Assembly: GCF_964030865.1 (NCBI RefSeq)
Contig: NZ_OZ034984.1
Coordinates: forward strand, 930,001-994,000
Length of the DNA: 64,000 bases
From: Spiroplasma endosymbiont of Dioctria linearis
GTDB taxonomy: Bacteria; Bacillota_I; Bacilli_A; Mycoplasmatales; Mycoplasmataceae
Direction: 5' to 3'
How positions within the stretch are numbered: the stretch's first letter is position 1; each line of letters starts with the position of its first letter. Shown piece after piece: positions 44,714-54,406 of this stretch. A program made the position numbers and the translations under genes. Below the pieces are notes generated by a model, which saw only the letters and a program-made list of their open reading frames with translations, made no database searches and was not told where the DNA came from.

Positions 44714-45125
44714 TGGTGGAGATGGCGGGAATCGAACCCGCGTCCAAAATACTCCAACCCATAACATCTACAGTTTAGTTGTCTCTAACTTACACTAAAA
44801 ACCAACAGAGTCAACAAGATTTAAATTTCTAGCGCTAATAATTATTTTCAAACAAATTTATTATTAGAATCATTTGTTCTATTGTGCTAGGTAATACGTT
44901 AATCAATGAAGCACAAACACACTTCATAACGTTGAAATACTATAAACTTTAAAAGTTTATTAAGCTGCTAAAGCAACTCCAGCTGATGCATTATTGATCA
45001 TAAATGCTGGCATTTCAAATTCATTTTTTTCTTCGTTTGCATTTTATCAAACCTAGTAGTATTAAGGTCTACCAAACCACTGCAGTTATGAGTCAGCCAT
45101 ATCCTGTCGAAACCGGGACACCCCC
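44714..45125 (-). ncRNA. ssrA: transfer-messenger RNA (tmRNA)
   Basis: Ribosome rescue RNA, working with SmpB. The 5' end GGGGGUGUCCCGG and the 3' end ...CAUCUCCACCA pair as the tRNA-like acceptor stem; the T-arm GCGGGTTCGATTCCCGC and CCA are encoded. The tag reading frame is at 44960-45040: 26 residues starting ANEEKNEF, with EMPAFMINN in the middle and ending GVALAA, then two TAA stops. Mollicutes lack ClpXP and degrade tagged proteins with Lon. A TATAAT (45134-45139) lies 8 bp upstream of the 5' end. Pseudoknots were not traced in detail. Confidence 0.96.
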
Positions 45126-45133
45126 ATATTTAT

Positions 45134-45139
45134 ATTATA
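45134..45139 (-). promoter_or_regulatory. ssrA promoter -10
   Basis: TATAAT on the minus strand ending 8 bp before the mature 5' end of tmRNA. The -35 is weak. Confidence 0.55.
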
Positions 45140-45188
45140 AAACATTATTCATACAAATTTTAGGGCTATTAAATTTTTTATAAATAAG

Positions 45189-45216
45189 TTGCTTTATCCT
45201 AAAAATCAACTATTAT
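45189..45216 (+). promoter_or_regulatory. promoter of the 45235 gene
   Basis: TTGCTT and TATTAT, 16 bp apart, about 20 bp upstream of the start codon. A strong GAGGAGG follows. Confidence 0.5.
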
Positions 45217-45234
45217 TTAAGAGGAGGAAAAAAA

Positions 45235-45666
45235 ATGACTAAAACATCAAAAAGTTTAGGTATAGCGGGAACTATAATATCAATGGTTTTTAGCGCCCTA
45301 GTAACAGTATTAGCAAGTATTGCCATAATAAGCACTACTCCAATAGTACAACAAGAATCAGAATCATTATTTTATATAGTTTCAATTATATTACTAATTG
45401 TTCCAGTATCAATTTCACTGATTTTATACATTATAATTTTAGTATTTTTAAAGTCAAAGAACAAAAAAAGAGTATTTGCAGCAGGAATAATGGAAATAGT
45501 TGTATCAGGTTTATCACTATTATCATTATTGACAAGTAACTATGGTTTTTTAAATATAGTGCCCGCTGGTTTAATGCTTGCAAGTGGTATTATGATTTGT
45601 GTAGAGTATAGTAAATACAAAAAGGAAAATGAAAATAATTTAACAGAAGAAAATAAAGATATTTAA
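45235..45666 (+). CDS. small four-span membrane protein (143 aa), unknown
   Basis: ATG preceded by GAGGAGG, one of the best ribosome-binding sites in the window. Four spans (about 7-32, 45-70, 80-98, 103-120) and an acidic C-terminus (ENENNLTEENKDI). No TGA codons and no family motif recognised; the layout resembles small DUF4064/DUF4190-like proteins. Transcribed divergently from ssrA. Function unknown. Confidence 0.72.
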   Translation: MTKTSKSLGIAGTIISMVFSALVTVLASIAIISTTPIVQQESESLFYIVSIILLIVPVSISLILYIIILVFLKSKNKKRVFAAGIMEIVVSGLSLLSLLTSNYGFLNIVPAGLMLASGIMICVEYSKYKKENENNLTEENKDI

Positions 45667-45762
45667 AACTGATTAAAATTTGAAGATTAAATATAATTCT
45701 CTAAATATAGATATGACTAAAAATCAAAAGTTTATATAAGGAGATTTTTTTTTATATAAAAA

Positions 45763-45793
45763 TAAAAAAAATCTTATAAATTAATATAAGATT
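45763..45793 (-). terminator. Rho-independent terminator after the 45801 gene
   Basis: AATCTTATA/TATAAGATT stem (45770-45793), loop of 6, followed by eight U on the minus strand. Confidence 0.7.
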
Positions 45794-45800
45794 TAATAAA

Positions 45801-46016
45801 CTATTGTTCTTCAGGAATTAAGATTAATATACCAGATACCAACCCTAATAATCCCATAAAAAATATACTACAAATTCCTAAAGCGATATGCGGCTGGTTA
45901 TCACCAATACTTTTTTTAGTAGCTATTGTCATTGGAATCATTCAAATTAATGGTATTAGCAAAAACGATACTAATACTGTACTTATAATTGAACAAATAT
46001 ATGCTGCTTGTCTCAT
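45801..46016 (-). CDS. two-span membrane peptide (71 aa), unknown
   Basis: Short gene with one TGA-encoded Trp (IPLIWMIPM). The ATG at 46016 follows AAAGGAAAAAC, and a terminator follows the stop. Two hydrophobic spans (about 5-30 and 45-66) joined by a short hydrophilic loop (KKSIGDNQPH). The pattern resembles small proteins common in Spiroplasma and Mesoplasma, annotated as hypothetical. It lies between smpB and the tmRNA. Confidence 0.7.
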
Positions 46017-46095
46017 TTTGTTTTTCCTTTTTATAACGATTTCATTATAACATTTATTAAAATTTAATAAAATATTTTATGAGTAGAAAAAAATT

Positions 46096-46536
46096 CTACT
46101 TTATTTTACTTAACCTTCTTTCAATATCTCTTTTTTTAATTGTTTCTCTTTTATCAATTTCTTTTTTTCCCTTACCTAAAGCTATCTCTATTTTTGCCAA
46201 GTTATCTTTCAAATATAATTTTAAAGGAATTAGAGTAAGGTTCTCTAATTGAACTCTCTTTATAATTTTTTTTATTTCACTTTTATGCATAAGCAAAATT
46301 CTATTCCTAGATGGATCTTGTTTAATGTGATTTGCAAATTCATAATTTTTTATATTCATATTTAAAATTTCGACTTGACCTTTTCTAATAAGAATAAAGG
46401 ATTCCTCAATAGACACATCTTTATTTCTAATTGATTTAATTTCTGGACCAGTTAAAACTATTCCCACTTCTCAAGTATCTAATATTTCATAATTAAAATA
46501 TGCTTTTTTATTTTTTAATAATACATGCTCACCCAT
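46096..46536 (-). CDS. smpB: SsrA-binding protein SmpB
   Basis: Binds tmRNA and delivers it to stalled ribosomes. 146 aa: [21 protein letters not shown] and EIKSIR match the conserved OB-barrel, and the C-terminal basic tail ([22 protein letters not shown]) is the part that enters the mRNA channel. The Trp in TWEVG is TGA. The true start is at 46536 with GGTGGTGAT; an internal Met at 46467 would lose the first strands. It follows rnr by 14 bp, and a small hairpin overlaps its stop codon. Confidence 0.95.
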
Positions 46537-46550
46537 ATTTATCACCACCG

Positions 46551-48647
46551 TTAAACAAGCACAAAGTCTATAATTCTTTTTTTAACATCTGCATTTTTTA
46601 CTTTTATTTTTACTTTTTGGCCTAGTCTAAGAATTTTGTTTTGTTTGTTTACCATAATACTTGTCTTTTCTTCAAAAGTAAAGTCAGGAAGCTCTGAGAT
46701 ATGAATTAATCCTTCAACACAATTTTCTAGTTGAACAAAAATGCCAAATTTTAAGACTGCAGCTACTATTCCCTCATACTCTTGACCAATTTTAGATTGC
46801 ATATATTCAGCCATACACACTTTATTAACTTCTCTTTCAGCTGATACTGCTTGTTTTTCAGTGTCATTAATAATTCCACAAGCTTTTAAAACAAAATTTT
46901 TATTTTGCTCCAGTTTTAGTTCTCTTAAATCCTTACTAATTAAGTACTGCTTTAAAAATCTATGAACAATTAAATCACTATACCTTCTAATTGGACTTGT
47001 AAAATGTGTATAACAATTACTTGCTAATCCAAAGTGACCTATATTCTCCAATTCATATGCAGCTTTTTCCATAAACTTTAATAAAGTAACATTAATAACA
47101 TCTCTTTCAGTAGAATCTGTTATTTGACTTTCAATTTGAGTTAATGCATGTTTAATCATTTTGGGATTTATTTTATCTAACTCATTTAATTTTACATTTA
47201 CTCCTAAAGCTCTTAATATTGAATGCCATTCAATAAGATTTTCTTCTTTTGGAACATCATGATTTCTATAAATAAAGGGCAATTTCTTTTCAAAAATAAT
47301 ACTTGCTACGCATTCGTTTGCACTTACCATGAAGTTCTCAATTAGTTTTTCACTAATACCTCTTCCACGCTTTGCAATTTCAATTACATTAGAATCCTTA
47401 TCTAATATTATCTTTGGCTCTGCAATATCAAATTCAATTGCTCCTCTATTTGATCTTTCCACATCAATTATTTCATGAAGCTCTTTTGCTATCATTAGCA
47501 TATCTATAATTTCTTCTTTAATGTCTACTTTTTTTTGAGAATAAAGTTCATTAACTTGTTTATAAGTTAAACGTGCTTTTGATATCATAATTGATTCATA
47601 AACTTTTTTATTTATAACATTCCCTTTTAGATCAAAATCCATTTCTGCTACCATGCAAAGTTTTTCTTCATTGGGATTTAAACTACAAACTCCATTAGAT
47701 AATTTTTCAGGAAGCATTGGTATTACTTTGTTGGCTAAATAAACAGAATTACCTCTAAATAAAGCTGTGTTATCTAAAGGTGAAAATGGAGTTACATAAT
47801 AACTTACATCTGCAATAGCTACAATAAGTTTATATCCCTTATTTGTTTTTTCAACATAAATTGCATCATCTAAATCTTTTGAATCTGCACCATCAATTGT
47901 TACTAAATTTTTATTAATTAAAGAATTAGAAAGTCTTCTTTTAATTTTTTCATCTTTATAATCAATTGGCTTTGCAACCTCAATTGCATTATCCAATGTC
48001 AAATTATTAAATTCTGGTTTAATATCAAATTCATAGGCAATTGAAATAATTCTATCTATTGCCTTATTTGCATCTCCAATTATTTTTTGAATTCTTGTAA
48101 ATAGTTTTCTATCTCTTACATCTAATATTTTAACTTTTACAATTAAATCTTCTTTTAACTTAAAATCTTTCAAATTAACTAATACGATTCTATAATTCTT
48201 AAATCCGGGTTCATTGGGAATAAAATCTATAAACCTACCACAACTACTTTTTCTCATTTCTCCAATTAATGATGTTTTAGTTCTTAAAACAATATCTTCT
48301 ACATTTGCTTTAAGTCTATCATCATTTTCTTTTTGAACAGTAAAAATAACTTCATCAGATGAAATAGAACCATTAAGTGCATTTGGAGGAACAAAGAAAT
48401 CATCATCTTCACTGTTTAATTCTTTTATAAATCCAAACCCTTTATCATTTATTTTTATTGACCCAATTCTATATTTTTCTCCAACAAAATAAATAACATT
48501 TTCTTTAGTCCAACCAATTAAATGCTCTTCTTGAAGTAATCTTAAAGCATCCGTAATACTTTCATATTTTCCATTAATATTATTAGTTAAGTCATTTAAA
48601 TGCAGTCTATCTTTTTTCTTTAACCGCTCCAATATTATATTTTTCAT
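46551..48647 (-). CDS. rnr: ribonuclease R
   Basis: 3'-5' exoribonuclease, 698 aa, acting on structured RNA and in trans-translation with tmRNA/SmpB. Order: N-terminal winged helix (1-55), cold-shock domains (about 60-215), RNB catalytic domain with the Mg-binding Asp cluster ITIDGADSKDLDDAI-like (VTIDGADSKDLDDAI, about 250-265), and a C-terminal S1 domain (about 620-690, YEGIVAAVLKFGIFVQL). Trp is coded by TGG throughout, unlike most neighbours. ATG 48647 follows AGAAAGAG. In operon secG-rnr-smpB, though a terminator lies before it. Confidence 0.96.
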   Translation of the reverse strand: MKNIILERLKKKDRLHLNDLTNNINGKYESITDALRLLQEEHLIGWTKENVIYFVGEKYRIGSIKINDKGFGFIKELNSEDDDFFVPPNALNGSISSDEVIFTVQKENDDRLKANVEDIVLRTKTSLIGEMRKSSCGRFIDFIPNEPGFKNYRIVLVNLKDFKLKEDLIVKVKILDVRDRKLFTRIQKIIGDANKAIDRIISIAYEFDIKPEFNNLTLDNAIEVAKPIDYKDEKIKRRLSNSLINKNLVTIDGADSKDLDDAIYVEKTNKGYKLIVAIADVSYYVTPFSPLDNTALFRGNSVYLANKVIPMLPEKLSNGVCSLNPNEEKLCMVAEMDFDLKGNVINKKVYESIMISKARLTYKQVNELYSQKKVDIKEEIIDMLMIAKELHEIIDVERSNRGAIEFDIAEPKIILDKDSNVIEIAKRGRGISEKLIENFMVSANECVASIIFEKKLPFIYRNHDVPKEENLIEWHSILRALGVNVKLNELDKINPKMIKHALTQIESQITDSTERDVINVTLLKFMEKAAYELENIGHFGLASNCYTHFTSPIRRYSDLIVHRFLKQYLISKDLRELKLEQNKNFVLKACGIINDTEKQAVSAEREVNKVCMAEYMQSKIGQEYEGIVAAVLKFGIFVQLENCVEGLIHISELPDFTFEEKTSIMVNKQNKILRLGQKVKIKVKNADVKKRIIDFVLV

Positions 48648-48662
48648 AAATTCTCTTTCTAT

Positions 48663-48694
48663 TAAAAAAACACTATTAACTTAGAACAGTGTTT
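48663..48694 (-). terminator. Rho-independent terminator or attenuator between secG and rnr
   Basis: AAACACT/AGTGTTT stem (13-base loop) plus seven U on the minus strand. The 5' arm is inside the last codons of secG; the U-run ends 16 bp before the rnr start codon. Confidence 0.65.
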
Positions 48695-48969
48695 GAAATA
48701 ATTCCCATTACAATTGTAATTATAAATAGTGTAATTCCTAAGCTGAACATCCAAATTGATGTTGTCTTATCCATACCTCTCTCTTTGGAGTTTGAGAATA
48801 ATTCATCATTACCACCATTTAATGCACTTAATCCAGTTTGCGAGCTTTTGTTCTGTACTAAACCAACAATTATCATTAATATTGAGACAATTAAACCAAG
48901 AATTTCAAAACCTAAAATTATTTGATTTGCTAGTGTTTGTTGTGACGCTGTTCCGGCAAGTAAATTCAT
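48676..48969 (-). CDS. secG: protein translocase subunit SecG
   Basis: Small subunit of the SecYEG channel, 97 aa. Two spans: about 17-40 (LGFEILGLIVSILMIIVGLVQ) and about 72-95, joined by a hydrophilic loop with the family-typical SQTGLSALNGGNDELF (usually SGLS...GG...LFG). Adjacent to rnr, the classical Gram-positive order secG-rnr-smpB-ssrA. The SecA motor gene is at the window end. Confidence 0.92.
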   Translation of the reverse strand: MNLLAGTASQQTLANQIILGFEILGLIVSILMIIVGLVQNKSSQTGLSALNGGNDELFSNSKERGMDKTTSIWMFSLGITLFIITIVMGIISNTVLS

Positions 48970-49130
48970 ACAAGGCCTCCATTCATTAAATATATAATAC
49001 TACAATTGCTACAAAAAAAGAATATTTTATACATCTATCTTTCTATAAAATGGAATAATTAAGAGAATTATTCCAATAAGCATTATGAAAATTTATTATT
49101 TTCAAGTTATAATTAGTTTGGTGATAAAAA

Positions 49131-49526
49131 ATGCAATGACTAGAATATATATTTAAATTTTTAGAAAAAATTTTTAGAAAAAATGCTTTTAAGGCTAAAT
49201 ATAAAACAAAAAATATGAAAAGTCTCAATAATATTTTAAAGAGTAAAAAGTGACAAGTAATTGATATTAGAAATAGTATTTCATATAACCAAAATCACCT
49301 TAAAGGATCTATAAATATTCCTCTACTTACTTTTAATTTAAAGTATTTTAAAATATTGGATAAAAAAAATAAGGTACTTATTATTGATGAAGATTCTAGA
49401 AGTCATTTATCTATTTATAAGAGTTTAAAAGCAAAGGGTTTTAAATCATACATTTTGTATGAAGGCTACAAAAATATTAAGAATAATGCGGATTTTGATA
49501 AATTAACTAAAGTTATTGTTTATTAA
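49131..49526 (+). CDS. rhodanese-like domain protein, catalytic Cys absent (131 aa)
   Basis: ATG at 49131 after TTGGTGATAAA; TGA encodes Trp at codon 3. After a basic N-terminal helix (about 1-38) comes a rhodanese-like domain: WQVIDIRNSISYNQNHLKGSINI matches the rhodanese start (vIDvR...y...HI.GAiNIP), and the loop where CxxGxRS is expected reads DEDSRSHLS, so the active Cys is an acidic residue and only the Arg-Ser remains. Sulfur transfer is unlikely; binding or regulation is more probable. Convergent with the XRE gene through a shared terminator. Confidence 0.75.
49158..49183 (+). repeat. two tandem copies of a 13-bp unit inside the rhodanese-like gene
   Basis: TTTTTAGAAAAAA at 49158-49170 and 49171-49183. 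The unit length is not a multiple of three, so gain or loss of one copy shifts the reading frame at codons 10-18. Confidence 0.7.
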
Positions 49527-49527
49527 A

Positions 49528-49566
49528 AAATAAAAAAAACAGAATCTAAGTTCTGTCTTTTTTAAT
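49528..49566. terminator. bidirectional terminator between convergent genes
   Basis: ACAGAA/TTCTGT stem (49539-49556) with T-tracts on both strands. Confidence 0.75.
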
Positions 49567-49567
49567 A

Positions 49568-49786
49568 CTAATCTACGTCCCTAAAAAATTCAATTGGCTC
49601 TACATTTAGTGCTTTTGCTATTTTTTCAACAGATTTTAATGATATATTTCTTTTACCTCTTTCAGTATCGGAAATATAATTTCTGTGTAGCTCTGAAGTG
49701 AAGCTTAATTCTTCCTGTGTTAATTTTGCATCTACCCTTATTCTTTTCATGTTCTTACTAAATGTTTTTATAATGTTTTTTTCCAT
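49568..49786 (-). CDS. XRE-family helix-turn-helix regulator (72 aa)
   Basis: A complete small HTH_3 domain: KLTQEELSFTSELHRNYISDTERGKRNISLKSVEKIAKALNV is a classic XRE fold (Q-x-ELS...SY-IS-x-ER-G-R-x-I-S...IA-ALxV). No other domain. It resembles restriction-controller-type proteins, but no restriction-modification genes are nearby. Directly downstream of whiA (2-bp gap), last of the operon, before a bidirectional terminator. Target unknown. Confidence 0.85.
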   Translation of the reverse strand: MEKNIIKTFSKNMKRIRVDAKLTQEELSFTSELHRNYISDTERGKRNISLKSVEKIAKALNVEPIEFFRDVD

Positions 49787-49788
49787 AT

Positions 49789-50736
49789 TTATTCTCCAAT
49801 TGTATTTGCCAATTTATTTATCATTCTAAATAAATTGCTTATTCCAGATTTTGTTATTGATATATTTTTATCGTTCATTAAGACTTCCAATTCTGAAAAT
49901 GATGCGTCTGGATTCTCTAATCTTATTTCTGACAATAACTGAGCTTTAGGCGATAATTCTAGGAGAAGATTATTTTTTATAATCTTTTTAATCTCTTCTA
50001 TCTGCTTTAAGCCAGTCTCTGACGATTTCTGCTGATTATAGATATCTATATTTATCATTCTATTTATATTGTTGCTAACATCTCTATTAATTCTTGTGTT
50101 TTCAAATTTCATAACAGAAATTGGAGCATCTATGAATTTTAGGAAATCAGAAACAGCTATAGATTTTTTAATATAGCAAACTATTTTATTTCCTTTATTT
50201 GTAGTTTTAAAGTTAAAGTGATATTTATTTAAAACTTTTCTAATATATTGAGCTGATTCATTTTCTTTAAATTGTAACTCTAAATGATAATTTGTAGTTT
50301 CAGGAGAATTAACACTTCCAATAGCTATAAATAGTCCAGAGATATAGGCTCGTGTTAATCCTTCTCAAGTTTTTTTAATATATTTTTCTAAATTAATTTC
50401 AATTATTTTATTTGCTAATTCTGGATGAAATATATCATTTTTTGATAAAAATTCAATGATATTTTCAGTTAGCGTAAGCTGATAACTTTTACTATTTCTA
50501 AGTTTTTGAACTTGTATAATTGATATCTCAATTTTTCCATTATATATTGTTTTTAAAAGCGAAAATACATGTCTAATAATGTTATTACTATTACTTGTAA
50601 GTCTTAAAGCAACTCCACTATTTGCATATATAATTTCACCATTATATTTTATAAAACCAGAGAGTAACATAATCTTTTGCTCATTTGTAAAAGTGTGGTT
50701 CAAAATTTCTTCTTTAACTTCCATTGCAAAAGACAT
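49789..50736 (-). CDS. whiA: WhiA-family regulator
   Basis: 315 aa: MSFAMEVKEEILNHTF at the start and the duplicated LAGLIDADG-like domain typical of WhiA, then the C-terminal region KFENTRINRDVSNNINRMIN...SETGLKQIEEI and a final helix-turn-helix (ELSPKAQLLSEIRLENPDASFSELEVLM). The WhiA family binds DNA and affects division in Firmicutes. The gene sits by trxB, lgt and hprK as in Bacillus. The ribosome-binding site TAGGAGGG uses the lgt stop codon. TGA-encoded Trp at KKTWEGLTRAY. The DNA-binding HTH may be the part that matters; division role here is inferred. Confidence 0.88.
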
Positions 50737-50745
50737 ATTACCCTC

Positions 50746-52035
50746 CTATTTTTTTTCTAATTTTTCTTTTAATTTTTGTCTTGCTTTTTCTTCTTTAATC
50801 TTGTTTTTCTCTATTTTCTTTGTTTCTATTTCCTTTTTAAACTCCTTATTATTTTCATGGTCTAAGTAGAAATATTCTTGTTCATATATAAAACCTGTAG
50901 TTCTAAATAAATATGGAAAAACAAATTGTGCCATTATTGCTACTAATAAACCAAAGAACATTGATAAACCAATTATGGTTAAAGATAAAGTTCTTTGATA
51001 CATTAAGAATAAATGATCATCTGGTCTTCCTACTTCTAAAATGAATCTTACCAAGTTTCACGCAAAGAAATATGCTCCTGCTTGCACCCCCGATCTAATT
51101 AGAGTATAGTTTTCAGGGTTGTTACATTTGGATAAAAGTTTTCCTTGTTTTCATTTTCTTTTAACATAATTTTTATCATCAATTTTAGTTATTTCAGTCT
51201 TATAAAATTCAATTTCTTTTTTATGATGATTTGCATATACTTCTTTTTTTCAAATATGAAATTTAGATATTCCTTCATAATTTTCTTCAGGATTTACTTT
51301 TCAAGGTTTTTTCCCAAACCATTTACCAATGTTAGGTATTATAAAAGTTATTATTAACCATGCTGCTATTAAACTTATTGATTCATATAGAAATATTGGT
51401 GACATAATATATTCTGTACCAGGTGATAATTCTAAACCATTTAGTTTTTCCCCTGCTTTTCCATTATAAGTTCATACCATATTTGTTTTTATAAAATTTG
51501 GCAGTCACTTCAATGCAGTAGTATTACCATTATTTCATTCTGCTAATGGTTTACCAAATATTTCATGATTAAAGAAATTTCCTCATCTTCCAATTCCCTG
51601 ACCAATAAGAATATTTGGGATTATGCAATCAGTATATACCCATAATGATACTTTCGTTCTTCTACCTAAAAAATAAAATATTATTAATCCTGCCAAAGTT
51701 CCAACATAAACTCCACCATGAATTGCCATACCACCATTTCAGAAAGCAAAGAGTCCAAAAAAACCAGAGTTATTTTGACCATAACCCGCTGCATTTAACT
51801 TACCAAAAAAACTTGCTCCTATTAAAGATACTGGAACAATTATAGCTGCTCCAATTCATAATTCAGTAAGTGAAACTCCTCTTCTATAAAGTTTTATTGC
51901 AGAGATACCGACAGCAAAAATAACTCCCAAAGTCATTGTTAGTGCATAAATATGAATAATTCCATAATCATCTCTAACAGTTCATCATTCTGTAGCTTCT
52001 TTTCAATTGTCCTTTTGTATTCAGCTATAAAACAT
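50746..52035 (-). CDS. lgt: prolipoprotein diacylglyceryl transferase, copy 1 (429 aa)
   Basis: Transfers diacylglycerol from phosphatidylglycerol to the lipobox Cys of prolipoproteins. The signature GRWGNFFNHEIFG (GRxGNFxNxE) and the later VRFILEVGRPDDHLF with the essential Arg are intact. It is longer than typical Lgt (about 270-290 aa) because of an about 80-residue hydrophilic insert (near residues 245-325) and a Lys/Glu-rich C-terminal extension. About seven spans. Many TGA-encoded Trp residues. It serves the lipoproteins at 9.4 and 38.4 kb, among others. Second gene after a terminator downstream of trxB. Confidence 0.9.
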
Positions 52036-52083
52036 TTTCTCAACACCTTTTTTAACTTAAATTATTTTAACATAGCAATTAAT

Positions 52084-52110
52084 AAAAAACCTTGATAATT
52101 AATCAAGATT
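52084..52110 (-). terminator. Rho-independent terminator after trxB
   Basis: AATCTTGAT/ATCAAGGTT stem (one G-U pair) containing the trxB stop codon, then six U on the minus strand. Confidence 0.75.
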
Positions 52111-53031
52111 TTCAATATAATTTACAGCATTTTGACCCGCAATCGCTCCATCAGAAGTAGCTGTTGCAATTTGTCTAAATGGTGTATTTCTAACATCTCC
52201 AGCCACGAATAGACCTTCTATTTTAGTTTTCATTCTTTCATCACCAATAATGTGTTTTTCTTCATTTAATATCTGAATTTGTTTTACAAAACTTGTGACT
52301 GGATAATGTCCAATAAATGGAAAAACAGCATTAACATCAATTTTTGATGTATTATTTTCTAATACATTTTTGATTTTAATTAGTGAGACTTTATCACTAC
52401 CTTCAATACTTTCAACAACTGAATCCAAAATAAATACTATTTTTTCATTATTTTTAGCCTTTTCTAATGTTTTATTATCAACTCTAAATTTCTTACTTCT
52501 ATGAATTAAATATACTTTTGAGACAAATCTTGTTAAAAATATAGCTTCTTCAATTGCACTATATCCCCCGCCAACAACTGCCACAGGCATTTCCTTATAA
52601 AAGCTTCCATCGCAAACAGCACAATAAGAAACTCCCTTACCATAAAGTTCAATTTCCCCTGGAACCCCTAATAAATTCTCTTTTGTTCCAGTAGCAATTA
52701 CTAGCGCTTTTGAAGTTAAAGTTTTTCCATTTTCTAATGTTATATTAAAGGATTCTTTTTTTTCAAAATCTTTTAAACCAGAGAACTCAAATTTTGCCCC
52801 CATTGCTGTTGCTTGCTCAAAAAAATGCATAGCTAAATCTGGTCCTTGAATATTTGTAAACCCTGGATAATTTTCAATTTCTCCAGTTTTAATAACCTTA
52901 CCTCCAGGTGCTTCTTTTTCTAAAACAAGTACATTTAAACCTGCTCTACCAGCATATATTGCTGCACTCAAACCAGCAGGTCCTGCACCTGCTATTATCA
53001 AATCATAATCAACATTAATATGATTTTTCAT
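52099..53031 (-). CDS. trxB: thioredoxin reductase
   Basis: FAD/NADPH enzyme reducing thioredoxin, 310 aa. FAD-binding GAGPAG (15-20), active-site CAVC (Cys137, Cys140) in [16 protein letters not shown]-binding [10 protein letters not shown], and the C-terminal FAD motif [26 protein letters not shown]. No TGA codon needed. Its ATG lies inside the 3' end of lgt copy 2 (17-bp overlap), so it is coupled to that gene. The electrons also serve NrdE. Confidence 0.97.
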   Translation of the reverse strand: MKNHINVDYDLIIAGAGPAGLSAAIYAGRAGLNVLVLEKEAPGGKVIKTGEIENYPGFTNIQGPDLAMHFFEQATAMGAKFEFSGLKDFEKKESFNITLENGKTLTSKALVIATGTKENLLGVPGEIELYGKGVSYCAVCDGSFYKEMPVAVVGGGYSAIEEAIFLTRFVSKVYLIHRSKKFRVDNKTLEKAKNNEKIVFILDSVVESIEGSDKVSLIKIKNVLENNTSKIDVNAVFPFIGHYPVTSFVKQIQILNEEKHIIGDERMKTKIEGLFVAGDVRNTPFRQIATATSDGAIAGQNAVNYIENLD

Positions 53032-54406
53032 ATAGTCAACCCTCTTCCCTTCATTTTTTTGGAGCTATAAATTGTGCAAATATAATTACAGCCAATCCTA
53101 ATAGCAAAAATCCTGCTAAAAATAAATAATTTAAAACCACATTATCTTTTACAGTTAATTCATAAGGATTTCTTAACTGATCAAGGATAAGTCTTATAAT
53201 AGTATAACCTAAGATATATATTCCTGCTAATACTCCACTGTAAATAATTTTATAATTATTTGGATTATTTATCTCATATAGTTCTTTTGAATCTCTTTTT
53301 ACAAAAACTATAAGTTGATTTTTTTCTAATTTCAATTTCTGTAATTCCACTTTACTACTATTCTTTAATTCCCTTTTAAAATTATAAAAATCTTGTTTTG
53401 TTATTTTATTACTTTTTAACTTAACTTTTTGCTTTTCAATTTCTTCATTATTTTTTCTAATTATAGATTGATACTTTTGCTTTGCCTTTATTGCTAATAT
53501 TTTTCTTTTCTCTATTTTTTCTTGTGCTTTTTCAACTAAATCTTTTGGAGGTTCATACAATGTATAAGCTTTTTTTCAAACTCATGATGTTGATAAATAT
53601 AACTTACCATCTTTATCCTTTAAATATTCAATAGTAGATTGTGTACTATAACTTTTTAAATCGCTTTCATAAATAGACTTAAAACTTTTATTTCATTTGC
53701 ATGGGAAGTTTTCTGGGTCAACTTTTCATGGTTTTTTACTAATTACTTTTCATAGGTTAGCAAAAACAAAGGTGATTAAAATTCAAAGGAGTAATGTGGT
53801 AAAAGATTCATACAAAAATAGGGGTTCACGAAATTGAAGAGTTTCCAATTCCGAAGATGTAGTTAAATCTTTAAAATAAAATAATCTATGTCAAATAAAA
53901 TTTGGCAATCAGTTTATTTTATTTAAATCATGTACTTCTCTTCCTAATATTTCATGATTAAATAAGTTACCTCATCTTCCAATTGATTGACCTAATAATA
54001 TATTTGGAACAATGCAATCTGCATAAACATAAATTGAGATTTTAGTATATCTACTTTTATGTCATAGTCATAAAAAGGCAGCTGTTCCTCCACAAAGCAT
54101 CGAACCAAAAAAACTCATTCCAGGTTCCCAAAAGAAAATTAACATATATAACTTTCATTGATCTCCTGATGATCCTAATTTTCCAAATATACTTGCTCCA
54201 ATAATTCCCACAGGTAATGATATATATATTCCGTTCATAAAATCCTTTAGTGGAATTCCTCTTTTATATAATTTGAAAGCAGAAACAAATATTACACTTA
54301 AAACACCAGTAACAACTAAAAGAGAATATAAAAATGATAGTGAGTCAGATTCATATGGAATCTTTTCTCCATTTTCTCAAATAATATTAGATAAAAAACT
54401 AATCAT
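53015..54406 (-). CDS. lgt: prolipoprotein diacylglyceryl transferase-like, copy 2 (463 aa)
   Basis: Second Lgt paralogue: signature [13 protein letters not shown] is complete, and [14 protein letters not shown] stands for the essential late Arg region. Most of the extra length is a Lys/Glu-rich, coiled-coil-like stretch of about 150 residues (about 265-390) between spans. The stop is at 53015, after two TGA codons read as Trp, inside trxB. The ATG overlaps the hprK stop by 8 bp (ATGATTAG). Both Lgt copies look active by motif. Substrate division between the copies is unknown. Confidence 0.87.

Noticed and set aside
44714..44750. tRNA gene at 44.7 kb (T-arm and CCA end visible).
   Set aside because: It is the 3' tRNA-like end of tmRNA; the 5' half lies 370 bp away and a tag frame lies between.
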